A program made the position numbers and the translations under genes. From NCBI GenBank assembly GCA_026224825.1, contig JAMFRO010000098.1, forward strand, positions 17,846-81,845: 64,000 nucleotides of DNA, read 5' to 3'. Positions within the stretch are counted from its first letter, which is position 1, and every line of letters starts with the position of its first letter. The notes below the pieces were generated by a model. It saw nothing but the letters and a program-made list of their open reading frames with translations, was not told the origin of the DNA and did not search any database. This stretch comes from a bacterium (lineage in GTDB: Bacteria; Pseudomonadota; Alphaproteobacteria; Acetobacterales; Acetobacteraceae). This document shows, piece by piece, positions 45,094 to 52,772 of this stretch.

Positions 45094-45929
45094 GTTATAT
45101 TCCCTCTTGCTGCAAATTGGCTGCCGCGCTCGCGGTGCCGGGTGATGAAAAAATGGATCAGCGCCAGCGCGATGATGCTGCCGATCATCAGCGTGCCGAT
45201 GGCGTTTACCTCGGGCGTGATGCCTTTGCGGGCGATGGCGGAGTAGATGTAGATCGGCAGCGTGACGCTGCCCGGGCCGGCGGTGAAGAAGCTGATGGTG
45301 AAATCGTCGATGGACAAAGTGATACCAAGCAGGAAGCCGCCGATGATGGCAGGCTGCACCACCGGGATGATGAGGTGGATGAAGCTCTTGATACCATCGG
45401 CGTAGAGATCATGCGAGGCGTCGAACAGATACGGGTCCAGCCCCGCCAGCCGGGCGAAGACGGTGAGGGTGACGTAGGGCACCTGGAAGGTGATATGGGC
45501 GATGATCATGGTCTGCAGCCCGGCGGCGAGCAGCCCGGTGTAGGTATGGACGAAGTTGAAGAAGATCAGCTCCGAGATGCCGAACACCAGGCTCGGCATG
45601 ATGATGGGGGTGTAGATGATGAGGCTGGGGATATTGGCCAGCACGCCTTTGGCCCGGCGGTTGCGGAAGCGGCAGAGCCCGTAGCCGAGCAGCGTGCCGA
45701 GCATGGTGGAGATTGTGGCGGAGAAGAAGGCGAGCAGGAGCGAACGCTGCAGCGCGGTCAGCACCTCGGCATCGTGGAACAGCACGCCATAGGCATGCAG
45801 GGAATGGCCCATCTGGTTGGGTGCCGGGGCGAAGGAGTAATACGCCACCAGCGCCAGCGGCGTGTAGAGCAATATGTAAACCGGCCAGGAAATGCCGGAG
45901 AGCAGGTAGCGGACGGAACGCGGGATCAT
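45090..45929 (-). CDS. potI: Putrescine ABC transporter permease (PotI/PotC type)
   Basis: A 279-residue permease with six membrane helices. The binding-protein-dependent transport signature is visible as EAA-like LAGLDPYLFDASHDLYADGI-KSF, plus YTPIIMPSLVFGISELIFF and LGITLSIDDFTISFFTAGPG (typical of PotC/PotI). It forms the channel with PotH. Overlaps of 4 bp with both neighbours indicate coupled translation. Confidence 0.93.
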   Translation of the reverse strand: MIPRSVRYLLSGISWPVYILLYTPLALVAYYSFAPAPNQMGHSLHAYGVLFHDAEVLTALQRSLLLAFFSATISTMLGTLLGYGLCRFRNRRAKGVLANIPSLIIYTPIIMPSLVFGISELIFFNFVHTYTGLLAAGLQTMIIAHITFQVPYVTLTVFARLAGLDPYLFDASHDLYADGIKSFIHLIIPVVQPAIIGGFLLGITLSIDDFTISFFTAGPGSVTLPIYIYSAIARKGITPEVNAIGTLMIGSIIALALIHFFITRHRERGSQFAARGNIT

Positions 45930-46840
45930 ATCGCCGCCTCCTCCCCGCCGCCGATTTTTTTGGTGAGAATCCTAAAGCCAATGAGTCCGAGCCCGGTGAG
46001 GACCAGCATGATGATGGTGAGTGCCGCGCCATAGGGCCAGTCCGGTGTCTCGGTGAACTGGTTGGCGATGAGCGAGCCGATCATCAGCGCTTTGTCGCCG
46101 CCCAGGAGCTGGGGCACGATGTAATCGCCGAAGGCGGGGATGGCGACGAAGATGACGCCGGAGAGCAGGCCGGGCACGGTTTGCGGGAACACCGTGTGCC
46201 AGAAGAGCTTTACGCCTGAGGCGTAGAGGTCGCGCCCGGCTTCCACCAAGGTCCAGTCGAGCTTTTCCGCCGAGGCATACAAGGGCACGATCATGTAGGG
46301 GAGGTAGTTGTACGCCAGGCCCGTGGTGACGGCGAAACTGCCGGGGGCGAGGCCCAGATACGGCGGGACAATGCCGAGATGGTGGGCGATCCAGGTGACC
46401 GGCGCATCCGGGCCGAGCAGCTCCAGCCAGGCATAGGTGCGGACCACCTGGTTGGTCCAGCTCGGCAGCACGATGAACAGCAGCAGCAGCGGGCGGATGG
46501 AGGCGGGGCGCGAGAGGATGAAGAAGACCAGGGGATATGACAGAACCGCCGAAACCAGCGTGGCGATGCCGGCCTGCTGCAGCGAGCGCAGGAAGATGAC
46601 GATGTTGCCGCTGTCCCAGCCCAGCAGCGAGAAACCCGCCACCTGCTGGAAGGGCTGCACCGAGAGGGGCAGGACCGGCGCGCCATAATCATCGGCCGAG
46701 AAAAAGGCGATGCCGAGCAGCACGGCGCTGGGCACGAGGAGAAACAGCACGATCCAGCCAAGGCCGGGGCCGGCGGTGGATAAAAGCCGCAGGCGCTGGC
46801 GCCCGGCCTCGTATTCAACCTCGGTTTTGGCGGCGCTCAC
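45926..46840 (-). CDS. potH: Putrescine ABC transporter permease (PotH/PotB type)
   Basis: A 304-residue permease: first helix PGLGWIVLFLLVPSAVLLGI, six membrane segments, LLFIVLPSWTNQVVRTYAWL, the EAA-loop LVEAGRDLYASGVKLFWHTV and IPAFGDYIVPQLLGGDKALM, all typical of PotB/PotH. GTG start at 46840, embedded in a duplicated copy of the potG 3' end, so a TGA in the older frame overlaps the start (GTGA). Confidence 0.93.
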   Translation of the reverse strand: MSAAKTEVEYEAGRQRLRLLSTAGPGLGWIVLFLLVPSAVLLGIAFFSADDYGAPVLPLSVQPFQQVAGFSLLGWDSGNIVIFLRSLQQAGIATLVSAVLSYPLVFFILSRPASIRPLLLLFIVLPSWTNQVVRTYAWLELLGPDAPVTWIAHHLGIVPPYLGLAPGSFAVTTGLAYNYLPYMIVPLYASAEKLDWTLVEAGRDLYASGVKLFWHTVFPQTVPGLLSGVIFVAIPAFGDYIVPQLLGGDKALMIGSLIANQFTETPDWPYGAALTIIMLVLTGLGLIGFRILTKKIGGGEEAAI

Positions 46841-46934
46841 GGTTCCACCAACATGTTTTTGCTCCCGGCTTCAGCCCTTGTGTGGCTCGATGCGCGGATC
46901 ACGGTTCCACCAACATGATGTTCTCAGGCTTCAG
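46837..46934. repeat. Direct duplication of the potG 3' end at the potG-potH junction
   Basis: A 19-bp sequence, TCACGGTTCCACCAACATG, occurs at 46837-46855 and again at 46899-46917, and both copies continue to a GGCTTCAGC about 10 bp further (to 46874 and 46934). The second is the true potG end; the first is a frameshifted remnant of the last 12 codons that now carries the potH start. An ancestral GTGA coupling seems to have been duplicated, moving the potG stop 59 bp from the potH start. Confidence 0.85.
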
Positions 46935-48047
46935 CTCCACCGCCACATTTTCGCCGGGGCGCCAACTGCGCTCGGCGGCCTGGTTGTTGGTGTCATAGGC
47001 CAGCACGAACTGGCCGCAGTGCAGCTCGATCCGGTATTGGGTGGAGGCACCCATATAGATGGCCTCGCGGATGGTGCCGGGGAACATGTTCGGCCGCCCG
47101 GTGGGGGCCGCGGCATCGTTGTAAATCCAGATTTTCTCCGGCCGGATCATCGCCAGCCGGCCCGGTGTGGGCGGGGGGACGGCTTCCGGGGCTTGCGGCG
47201 GGGCGCAGAGCCGGGCGAGATGCACATCCGCCACTTCCAGCGGCCCCAGTGCGGTTTGCGCGGTCTGGCCCTGCGCGCTCAATATCGGCCAGATGTTGGA
47301 CAGGCCGAGGAATTCCGCGACGAAGACGTTCTGCGGCTTCTCATACACATCCAGCACCGGCCCCACCTGCTGGATCTTGCCCTTGCTCATCACCGCGATG
47401 CGGTCGGACATCACCAGCGCCTCGTGCTGGTCATGGGTGACGAAGATGAAGGTCATGCCCAGGCGCTTCTGCATGCGCAAAAGCTCGATCTGGAGTTCGG
47501 CACGGAGCTTGGCGTCCAGCGCCGAGAGCGGTTCGTCCAGCAGCACCACCTCGGGCTCGTTCACCAAGGCGCGGGCCAAAGCGACGCGCTGGCGCTGGCC
47601 GCCGGAGAGCTGGGCGGCGCTGCGGGTGGCGAACTGGCCGATCTGCATCAGCTCCATGATGGCATCGACGCGTTTTTTGCGCTCCGGGGTTTTAACGCCC
47701 TGCATTTTCAGCCCAAAGCCGATGTTCTGCTCGACATTGAGATGCGGGAACAGAGCATAGGACTGGAACACGGTGTTCACGGCGCGCTTGAAGGCGGGAA
47801 CCTCCTGCATCTCGCGGCCCGAGATGAGGATGCGCCCGGCATCGGGTGTCTCAAACCCCGCGATCATGCGCAGCAAAGTGGTTTTACCGCAGCCGGAGGG
47901 GCCCAGGAGGGTGAAAAACTCGCCGGCATGGATGTCGAGATCGATATGGTCGACCGCCGGGATGTGCCCGGCGAAGATGCGGGTGATGCCGGACAGCGAA
48001 ATGGCGCCGCGCGCGGCGGTGAGGGGGGGAGCAGCGGGGAGCGTCAT
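46899..48047 (-). CDS. potG: Putrescine ABC transporter ATP-binding protein
   Basis: A 382-residue ATPase: Walker A GPSGCGKTTLLRM, Q-loop AVNTVFQSYALFPHL, signature LSGGQRQRVALARAL, Walker B VVLLDEPLSALDAK, switch His VTHDQHEAL, and a C-terminal TOBE-like regulatory region. Powers polyamine import through PotHI. ATG 48047 (MTLPAAPP) is preferred to an in-frame TTG at 48068. First gene of the pot-puuA unit, 228 bp from the divergent regulator. Confidence 0.94.
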   Translation of the reverse strand: MTLPAAPPLTAARGAISLSGITRIFAGHIPAVDHIDLDIHAGEFFTLLGPSGCGKTTLLRMIAGFETPDAGRILISGREMQEVPAFKRAVNTVFQSYALFPHLNVEQNIGFGLKMQGVKTPERKKRVDAIMELMQIGQFATRSAAQLSGGQRQRVALARALVNEPEVVLLDEPLSALDAKLRAELQIELLRMQKRLGMTFIFVTHDQHEALVMSDRIAVMSKGKIQQVGPVLDVYEKPQNVFVAEFLGLSNIWPILSAQGQTAQTALGPLEVADVHLARLCAPPQAPEAVPPPTPGRLAMIRPEKIWIYNDAAAPTGRPNMFPGTIREAIYMGASTQYRIELHCGQFVLAYDTNNQAAERSWRPGENVAVELKPENIMLVEP

Positions 48048-48275
48048 GCGGCGCCCCCGGATATACAATGATCTTCAGTGTTGAGCGGCGTTTTTGTCCA
48101 CTGCACGCAAATCCCCGTTGTAGTTACGGCCCATCCCAAGTCTTGCTCGGGCGCTACCTGCCCGTCAAGAATAATTGGATGACCATTTTGGGCTTGCAAG
48201 TATTTTCCGTGGCTGGCATTGGACTTCGCCTTGGAACAGCGTCCAAAATACTAAACAGGTGGGAATGAGAAGCAG

Positions 48276-48854
48276 ATGTCGGCGGCCCTGCGGAATGAGG
48301 ATGCCTCGGAGGATATCGGTACCAGGCTGAAGCTGGTGCGGCAGATTTTTGGCCTGACCCAGCGCGAGCTGGCGCGCCGGGCGGGGGTGACCAACGGCGC
48401 CATCTCGCTGATCGAGCAGAACCGGGTGTCGCCCTCCATTTCGTCCTTGAAGAAGATACTGGACGGCATACCGCTGTCGCTGGCGGATTTCTTCACGCTC
48501 AATTTCTCGCCCTCCGATAATGTGTTTTTCACCGGTGAGGAGCTGACCGAGATCTCCTACGACCCGGCGATTTCCATGCGTATGGTCGGGCGGCGGGTGA
48601 AGGACCGGGCGCTGCAAATGCTGCGCGAGGTGTATCAGCCGGGTGCCGATACGGGCGATGCGATGCTGCGGCATGGCGGCGAGGAATGCGGGATTGTGGT
48701 GGCGGGGTGTTTGACCGTGACCATAGGCGTGCAGGAGAAGCAGCTTAATCCGGGGGATGCTTATTATTTTAGGTCGGATATTCCGCATCGGTTTCGGAAT
48801 CTGGGGGCGGAGCCGGTGGTGTTGATCAGCTCGAACTCGCCGCCGTCGTTTTAG
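48276..48854 (+). CDS. puuR: XRE-cupin transcriptional regulator (PuuR-like)
   Basis: A 192-residue regulator: helix-turn-helix LKLVRQIFGLTQRELARRAG-VTNGAISLIEQNRVSPSISSLKK (residues 19-61) and a C-terminal cupin (EECGIVVAGCLTVTIGVQEK; LNPGDAYYFRSDIPHRFRN). E. coli PuuR has this layout and represses putrescine-utilisation genes. Being divergent from potGHIF-puuA, it very likely controls them. In the 228-bp gap AGTATTTT (48207) and AAAATACT (48247) form a distant inverted repeat that could be a binding site; this is only a suggestion. Confidence 0.88.
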   Translation: MSAALRNEDASEDIGTRLKLVRQIFGLTQRELARRAGVTNGAISLIEQNRVSPSISSLKKILDGIPLSLADFFTLNFSPSDNVFFTGEELTEISYDPAISMRMVGRRVKDRALQMLREVYQPGADTGDAMLRHGGEECGIVVAGCLTVTIGVQEKQLNPGDAYYFRSDIPHRFRNLGAEPVVLISSNSPPSF

Positions 48855-49047
48855 GCGAGGACGCGCTACAAAGCACACAACCCAGAAGGGTGAAGTGGGC
48901 CGAAAATTCTATTTGTGCGTTCTCTCAGAAAAATGTGGCGGCTTATTCTTAGCTATGATAGGGTTGAAGAATGGAACATACCATGAACATATGGCTCTTC
49001 GCCCCTTTTCATGGGACGAAGCCAGCACTTTGCGTGGAATTGGAATA

Positions 49048-49545
49048 ATGGCCACACCGATTCAAATCGCCAATACTTTCATTACAAGATTTGGCGAGAA
49101 TACCGACCTAAGCCACATGAAGCTGCAAAAATTGGTTTTTTTTGCGGATGGATGGCAAGTGGGCTTTAGCGGTGTACCTCTTGTAAATGAGCGCCCGCAA
49201 GTTTGGCGGTATGGCCCTGTATTTAGGTCATTATACAATGCATTAACTGGGTACGGAAATACACCGATTAAATCTGCAGTCGTGGTCAATCCTTTTACTG
49301 GGAGCGCTCCTATTGTTGAGCGGAATGACGATAACGATAGCCGGTTAATCGATTGGATATGGAATAAATATGGCCGATATAGTGCTATGGACCTTTCGCG
49401 TGAAACTCATGCTTTAGGTACGCCATGGCACACGATGGCCGAACGCCATAATTTCGCGGTTCCCTTTAATCTGGAAATACCAAATGAAGTTCTCGAACCG
49501 TATTTCCGGAGCTTGGCGTCTGCTGATGGGGCGGTTGCCACCTAG
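49048..49545 (+). CDS. Panacea-domain (DUF4065/SocA-like) protein, candidate antitoxin
   Basis: A 165-residue protein beginning MATPIQIANTFITRFGENTD. The segments LSHMKLQKLVFFADGWQVGF, RPQVWRYGPVFRSLYNALTG(Y)G and IDWIWNKYGRYSAMDLSRET match the Panacea (PanA/SocA/GepA) fold: L-x-KL-x-K-L-x-Y/F-x-A...WxxGPV...LxxxTH. Panacea proteins neutralise many unrelated toxins. ATG 49048 is used; upstream in-frame codons are not conserved-looking. Markedly lower GC and different codon use from the neighbours point to horizontal gain. It overlaps the next gene by 62 bp. Confidence 0.8.
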   Translation: MATPIQIANTFITRFGENTDLSHMKLQKLVFFADGWQVGFSGVPLVNERPQVWRYGPVFRSLYNALTGYGNTPIKSAVVVNPFTGSAPIVERNDDNDSRLIDWIWNKYGRYSAMDLSRETHALGTPWHTMAERHNFAVPFNLEIPNEVLEPYFRSLASADGAVAT

Positions 49546-49936
49546 CAACCCGCCTGGCCTGAAAGGGCCAAGTCCTCTATTGCCTGTTGATAGAACGCCC
49601 ACCGCCTTGGAAGAATTCCAAGCGTTTGATGAGCCAACGATTTACAGTCCTGATGAGTGGCCCGATCCCGAAGTTAGATCAAAGCATTTAAAGAATGCTG
49701 ATTATCAAAATGATATCGATGAAAAAAAGAGGTTTGCTAAACATGCCTATCGCCTCAACAGAGCATGGATCTGTTTTTTGATAGGTGTAACATTTTTCCA
49801 GGGAACCCATCTTTTAGGGTTCAGCCTCGACGAATGGGGATTCAGGGTAATTTTCGTTTCTACAACAGCGGCAGTATTTGGATTTGCGCTTCTCGTTGGA
49901 AAATATCTATTTCCCAGCAATGGGCGACCAAAATAA
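49484..49936 (+). CDS. Two-helix membrane protein overlapping the Panacea gene (candidate toxin)
   Basis: A 150-residue protein I do not recognise. A soluble, charged N-terminal part (about 90 residues, YSPDEWPDPEVRSKHLKNAD) is followed by two membrane helices (AWICFLIGVTFFQGTHLLGF; VIFVSTTAAVFGFALLVGKY). GGAAATACCAA precedes ATG 49484; ATG 49526 is another start with a shorter overlap. Low GC like its partner. The overlap shows the two are one unit, and Panacea genes are usually paired with a toxin, several of which act on membranes; the toxin role is inferred from context only. Confidence 0.6.
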   Translation: MKFSNRISGAWRLLMGRLPPSNPPGLKGPSPLLPVDRTPTALEEFQAFDEPTIYSPDEWPDPEVRSKHLKNADYQNDIDEKKRFAKHAYRLNRAWICFLIGVTFFQGTHLLGFSLDEWGFRVIFVSTTAAVFGFALLVGKYLFPSNGRPK

Positions 49937-49958
49937 GCAGTCACTAAAAGTTATTTTG
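49929..49958. terminator. Possible bidirectional terminator after the candidate TA pair
   Basis: CAAAATAA (49929-49936) and TTATTTTG (49951-49958) form an 8-bp A/T-rich stem with a 14-base loop between two convergent genes. The stem is weak and lacks a GC-rich base, so the call is tentative. Confidence 0.35.
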
Positions 49959-49966
49959 ACTTACAC

Positions 49967-51586
49967 TTACAGGCGTTTCGGCTTCTTCTTACCCTTTTTG
50001 GCCTCAGCCGCCATGATGCAAGGCGCCGCCAGCACCAAAGCGCCGACACTCCAGATGACAAAGTCCAGGTTCTGCGAGCCTTCCAGCATCACGTTGATCA
50101 GTGCCAGCAGGGCCAAAGCGAAACTCGGCAGCAGTTCTTCCCAGCCCATGTTTTGCGGGCGGTCCTTGGTATAGAAGCGCAGCACCGCGGCGAGGACGGG
50201 GATGATGAAGGCCGGGGTTGGGGCGTCGAGATAGCGGCCGTTGAGGACCAGGATGGCCTGGTAGATGGCGGCGGCGGCGAGGAAGATGAACCAGAGCGCC
50301 TGGTAGTTCAGCGGCAGGCGGAAGCGGCGCAGGGCGGCCAGGGTTTGCGCGCCCGTTGTGGCTTGGGGCAGGGGTTGGCCTGCGAGAATGGCATCGGCGC
50401 GGCGGATGATGAAGAAGGCGAAGATGAATTGCAGGGGCAGGTTCACCACCGCGTCCAGCACCTGCCATTTGTCGTACAGCAGCGGGAGCGTGCCCATGCA
50501 GGCGATGGCGAGGCCGTTGCCCAAAGCGAAGGCGGGCACGGCGAGGCGCAGGTTGCGCATGCCCACGGCGGCAAACAGGGCGCTGCCCATGATTGCCGCC
50601 AGCACCGCGTACCAGGGCCAGCTCGGGCGCTCGGTAACCGGGCCGTTGAGGGGGAATTTCAGGTCGCGGTGGGCGTTCCAGATGCCCCAGTTGGCGCCGG
50701 CTATGCCTTCGTCCTGGTATTTCCAGTTCTGGTCGAAGGCTTCGATGATGTTGTAGTCCACGCCATCCACCGCGGCCTGGGTGGCGAAGCGGCGCAGGTA
50801 CACGGCCTCGTTGACACGGGAGGGGGCGGCGGCGCCACGCCAGCGGCCGCGTGAGGGCCAGCCGGTTTCGCCGATGGAGATCTGTTTGCCGGGGAAGAGT
50901 TTTTTGAAGCTTTCCGTGGTGGTTTGAACACTGTTCAGGGCGGCATCCAGGCCGAGGGGTTTGTCTTCCCAGTAGGGCAGGATGTGGATCATCACCACAT
51001 CCACATGCGGGGCGACCTGCGGGAATTGCTTCCAGAAATCCGTCACATCCGCATAGGCGACGGGCTGTTTCACCTGGGCGTGGACCTCGTCGATATCGGC
51101 GTTGAGGTCGTCCACCGAAAGCTCACGGCGCAGCAGCACCTCATTGCCGACGACGACGCGGGTGACGGTGTCCGGGTAGGCATTGGCCTCGGCGATGCCG
51201 GCGGCGATTTCCTGGGCGTTTTTCGCCGGGTCCGCGCCCAGCCAGATGCCGAGCCACATTTTGAGGCCCGCTTTCTGGGCCAGGGCGGCGATGCCCGTAT
51301 GGTTGGCCAGGCGGGCGGCGGTTTGCGCCGGCGTGCCTTCGAGTGCCTGGTAAGTGCGGATGCCGTTTGCCTCGCCGGCGATGAGGGCGAAGTCCTCGGC
51401 GATTTTTGCCGGGGCGGGGAAGGTTTTATCGCCTGGGCCCTGGCCGTTGCGGTAGGGGGTATAGGACAGGGAGTTGAGCTTGCCGGTGGGCATGGTCACA
51501 TCGCCGGCTTGCGGGCGGTTGGGGCTGTACCACATGTATAATGTGAACAGGCTCAGCATGAGGCAGGCGATTTGACCGGTTTTCAT
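49967..51586 (-). CDS. GH17-like beta-1,3-glucan hydrolase/transglycosylase with membrane C-terminus
   Basis: A 539-residue protein with an N-terminal signal/anchor (MKTGQIACLMLSLFTLYMW), a GH17 catalytic domain over about residues 35-320 (LNSLSYTPYRNGQGP; proton donor in TRVVVGNEVLLRRELS; nucleophile in ISIGETGWPSRGRW; EAFDQNWKY) and about eight C-terminal membrane helices. This fusion occurs in proteobacterial proteins linked to beta-glucan processing. ATG 51586 was chosen for the signal. Its start lies 40 bp from the divergent CoA-binding gene. Confidence 0.82.
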   Translation of the reverse strand: MKTGQIACLMLSLFTLYMWYSPNRPQAGDVTMPTGKLNSLSYTPYRNGQGPGDKTFPAPAKIAEDFALIAGEANGIRTYQALEGTPAQTAARLANHTGIAALAQKAGLKMWLGIWLGADPAKNAQEIAAGIAEANAYPDTVTRVVVGNEVLLRRELSVDDLNADIDEVHAQVKQPVAYADVTDFWKQFPQVAPHVDVVMIHILPYWEDKPLGLDAALNSVQTTTESFKKLFPGKQISIGETGWPSRGRWRGAAAPSRVNEAVYLRRFATQAAVDGVDYNIIEAFDQNWKYQDEGIAGANWGIWNAHRDLKFPLNGPVTERPSWPWYAVLAAIMGSALFAAVGMRNLRLAVPAFALGNGLAIACMGTLPLLYDKWQVLDAVVNLPLQFIFAFFIIRRADAILAGQPLPQATTGAQTLAALRRFRLPLNYQALWFIFLAAAAIYQAILVLNGRYLDAPTPAFIIPVLAAVLRFYTKDRPQNMGWEELLPSFALALLALINVMLEGSQNLDFVIWSVGALVLAAPCIMAAEAKKGKKKPKRL

Positions 51587-51626
51587 GCGCTCTGGCTTAG
51601 CTGGAGGCGCGCCCAAGGGGAAGCAG

Positions 51627-52037
51627 ATGAACGAAGAGATCTCACGCATTTTGACACAGACGAAGCGCATCGCGCTGGTGGGGGCCTCGGCCAAGCCGGA
51701 CCGGCCCTCCTACGGGGTGATGCGGTTTCTGCTGGAGCAGGGGTATGACGTGACCCCGGTGAACCCCGGCCTGGCGGGGCAGGAAATACTGGGGCGCCGC
51801 GTGGTGGGAACGCTGGAGGAGGCGGCACCGCTGGAGATGGTCGATTTGTTCCGCAACAGCGCCGAGGTGGGCGCCCCCGTGGCCGAGGCCATACGGCTGG
51901 GGGCGCAGAGCATATGGATGCAGCTTGGCGTAGTGAATGAGGAAGCGGCCGCCGCCGCGCGCGCGGCCGGGCTGGCGGTGGTGATGGACCGGTGTCCTGC
52001 GATTGAGATTCCGCGATTGGGGATTGGGCCGGTTTGA
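51627..52037 (+). CDS. CoA-binding domain protein (YccU-like)
   Basis: A 136-residue protein: TKRIALVGASAKPDRPSYGV (nucleotide-binding Rossmann strand and loop), YDVTPVNPGLAGQEILGRRV, VDLFRNSAEVGAPVAEAIRL and AAGLAVVMDRCPAIEIPRLG, the full YccU/CoA_binding_2 pattern. Function unknown beyond CoA binding. ATG 51627 has AAGGGGAAG upstream. Its last codons (GGG CCG GTT TGA) form part of the left 17-bp inverted repeat of an inserted islet. Confidence 0.9.
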   Translation: MNEEISRILTQTKRIALVGASAKPDRPSYGVMRFLLEQGYDVTPVNPGLAGQEILGRRVVGTLEEAAPLEMVDLFRNSAEVGAPVAEAIRLGAQSIWMQLGVVNEEAAAAARAAGLAVVMDRCPAIEIPRLGIGPV

Positions 52038-52764
52038 ATTTCCGCAATGGGTGGGGAGCGGAATGGCGGGTTTCAGACATCCAGTTCGAAAAAGCAGTCA
52101 TTACCGAACCACCCATCCTTGCTCTAAAACCTCAGCAACAAGACAAAAGGGGGCGTCTGTGAACGAAATTGAAGAATATATGGAACTTATAGTTGATCCA
52201 ACCTTCGCCGACCTATCCAAAAACATACAATCTGTTCGACATGCGTATTTAGCTTGTTTGGCCATCTATCACGTCGTTGATCGCGCAGCCTATCCCAATC
52301 AACCCAAAAAACTAGCGGAACAGTGGAAGTCAGAATCATTTGCTTTTATGATCATTGACGAAGTGGCTCAACATTTCAAGCATGGAACACGAAGGTGGGT
52401 TAAAAAGGCAAAAGAGAAAAATCCCGATACTCTTCTGATTACGAACGCATTAGGATTAGATGGGTCTTTAGAAGATCTTGAGTTACGCAATCTGTATTTC
52501 CAAATACGAGATGCCATCACGTTCGTTCGGAAAAAGGCCGAATTCCTCTCTGAAAAAGCGTAGGAACCATCATCTCCAACGCCACTTTCAACAACAAGTC
52601 CACACGCATCCAAGACGCGATGCTACCAACGCACATTTTATCGGAGGTTGCGTCGTAGCAGAGTCCCCACGATAATCAGCGGCGAGATTACGTCCGCTTT
52701 CGACAAGCCGACAGGCGAGCCGGAACGACCGTAACGGGTCGGCACCCGAAATTCAAACCGGCCC
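52026..52764. mobile_element. 739-bp islet bounded by perfect 17-bp inverted repeats
   Basis: GGGCCGGTTTGAATTTC (52026-52042) and its exact reverse complement (52748-52764) enclose an AT-richer segment with one gene (52159-52563) and about 200 bp of non-coding DNA after it. The left repeat begins inside the yccU-like gene and supplies its stop codon. No transposase is present; the ends are not known to me as IS ends, so a non-autonomous element or an inverted duplication at insertion are both possible. Confidence 0.5.
52159..52563 (+). CDS. Hypothetical helical protein (134 aa) in AT-rich islet
   Basis: A GTG start at 52159 with AAAGGGGG seven bases upstream opens a 134-residue, mostly helical soluble protein (FADLSKNIQSVRHAYLACLA; YHVVDRAAYPNQPKKLAEQW; FMIIDEVAQHFKHGTRRW). 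ATG 52180 is an alternative. The H-x(n)-D-x(n)-KH pattern resembles uncharacterised proteins seen scattered in proteobacteria, but I cannot name a family. GC is clearly below that of its neighbours, consistent with recent arrival. Confidence 0.65.
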   Translation: MNEIEEYMELIVDPTFADLSKNIQSVRHAYLACLAIYHVVDRAAYPNQPKKLAEQWKSESFAFMIIDEVAQHFKHGTRRWVKKAKEKNPDTLLITNALGLDGSLEDLELRNLYFQIRDAITFVRKKAEFLSEKA

Positions 52765-52772
52765 ACGACCGA

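Noticed and set aside
46899..48068. TTG start for potG at 48068
   Set aside because: The ATG at 48047 gives the usual length and begins before the conserved region; the TTG adds seven unlikely residues.
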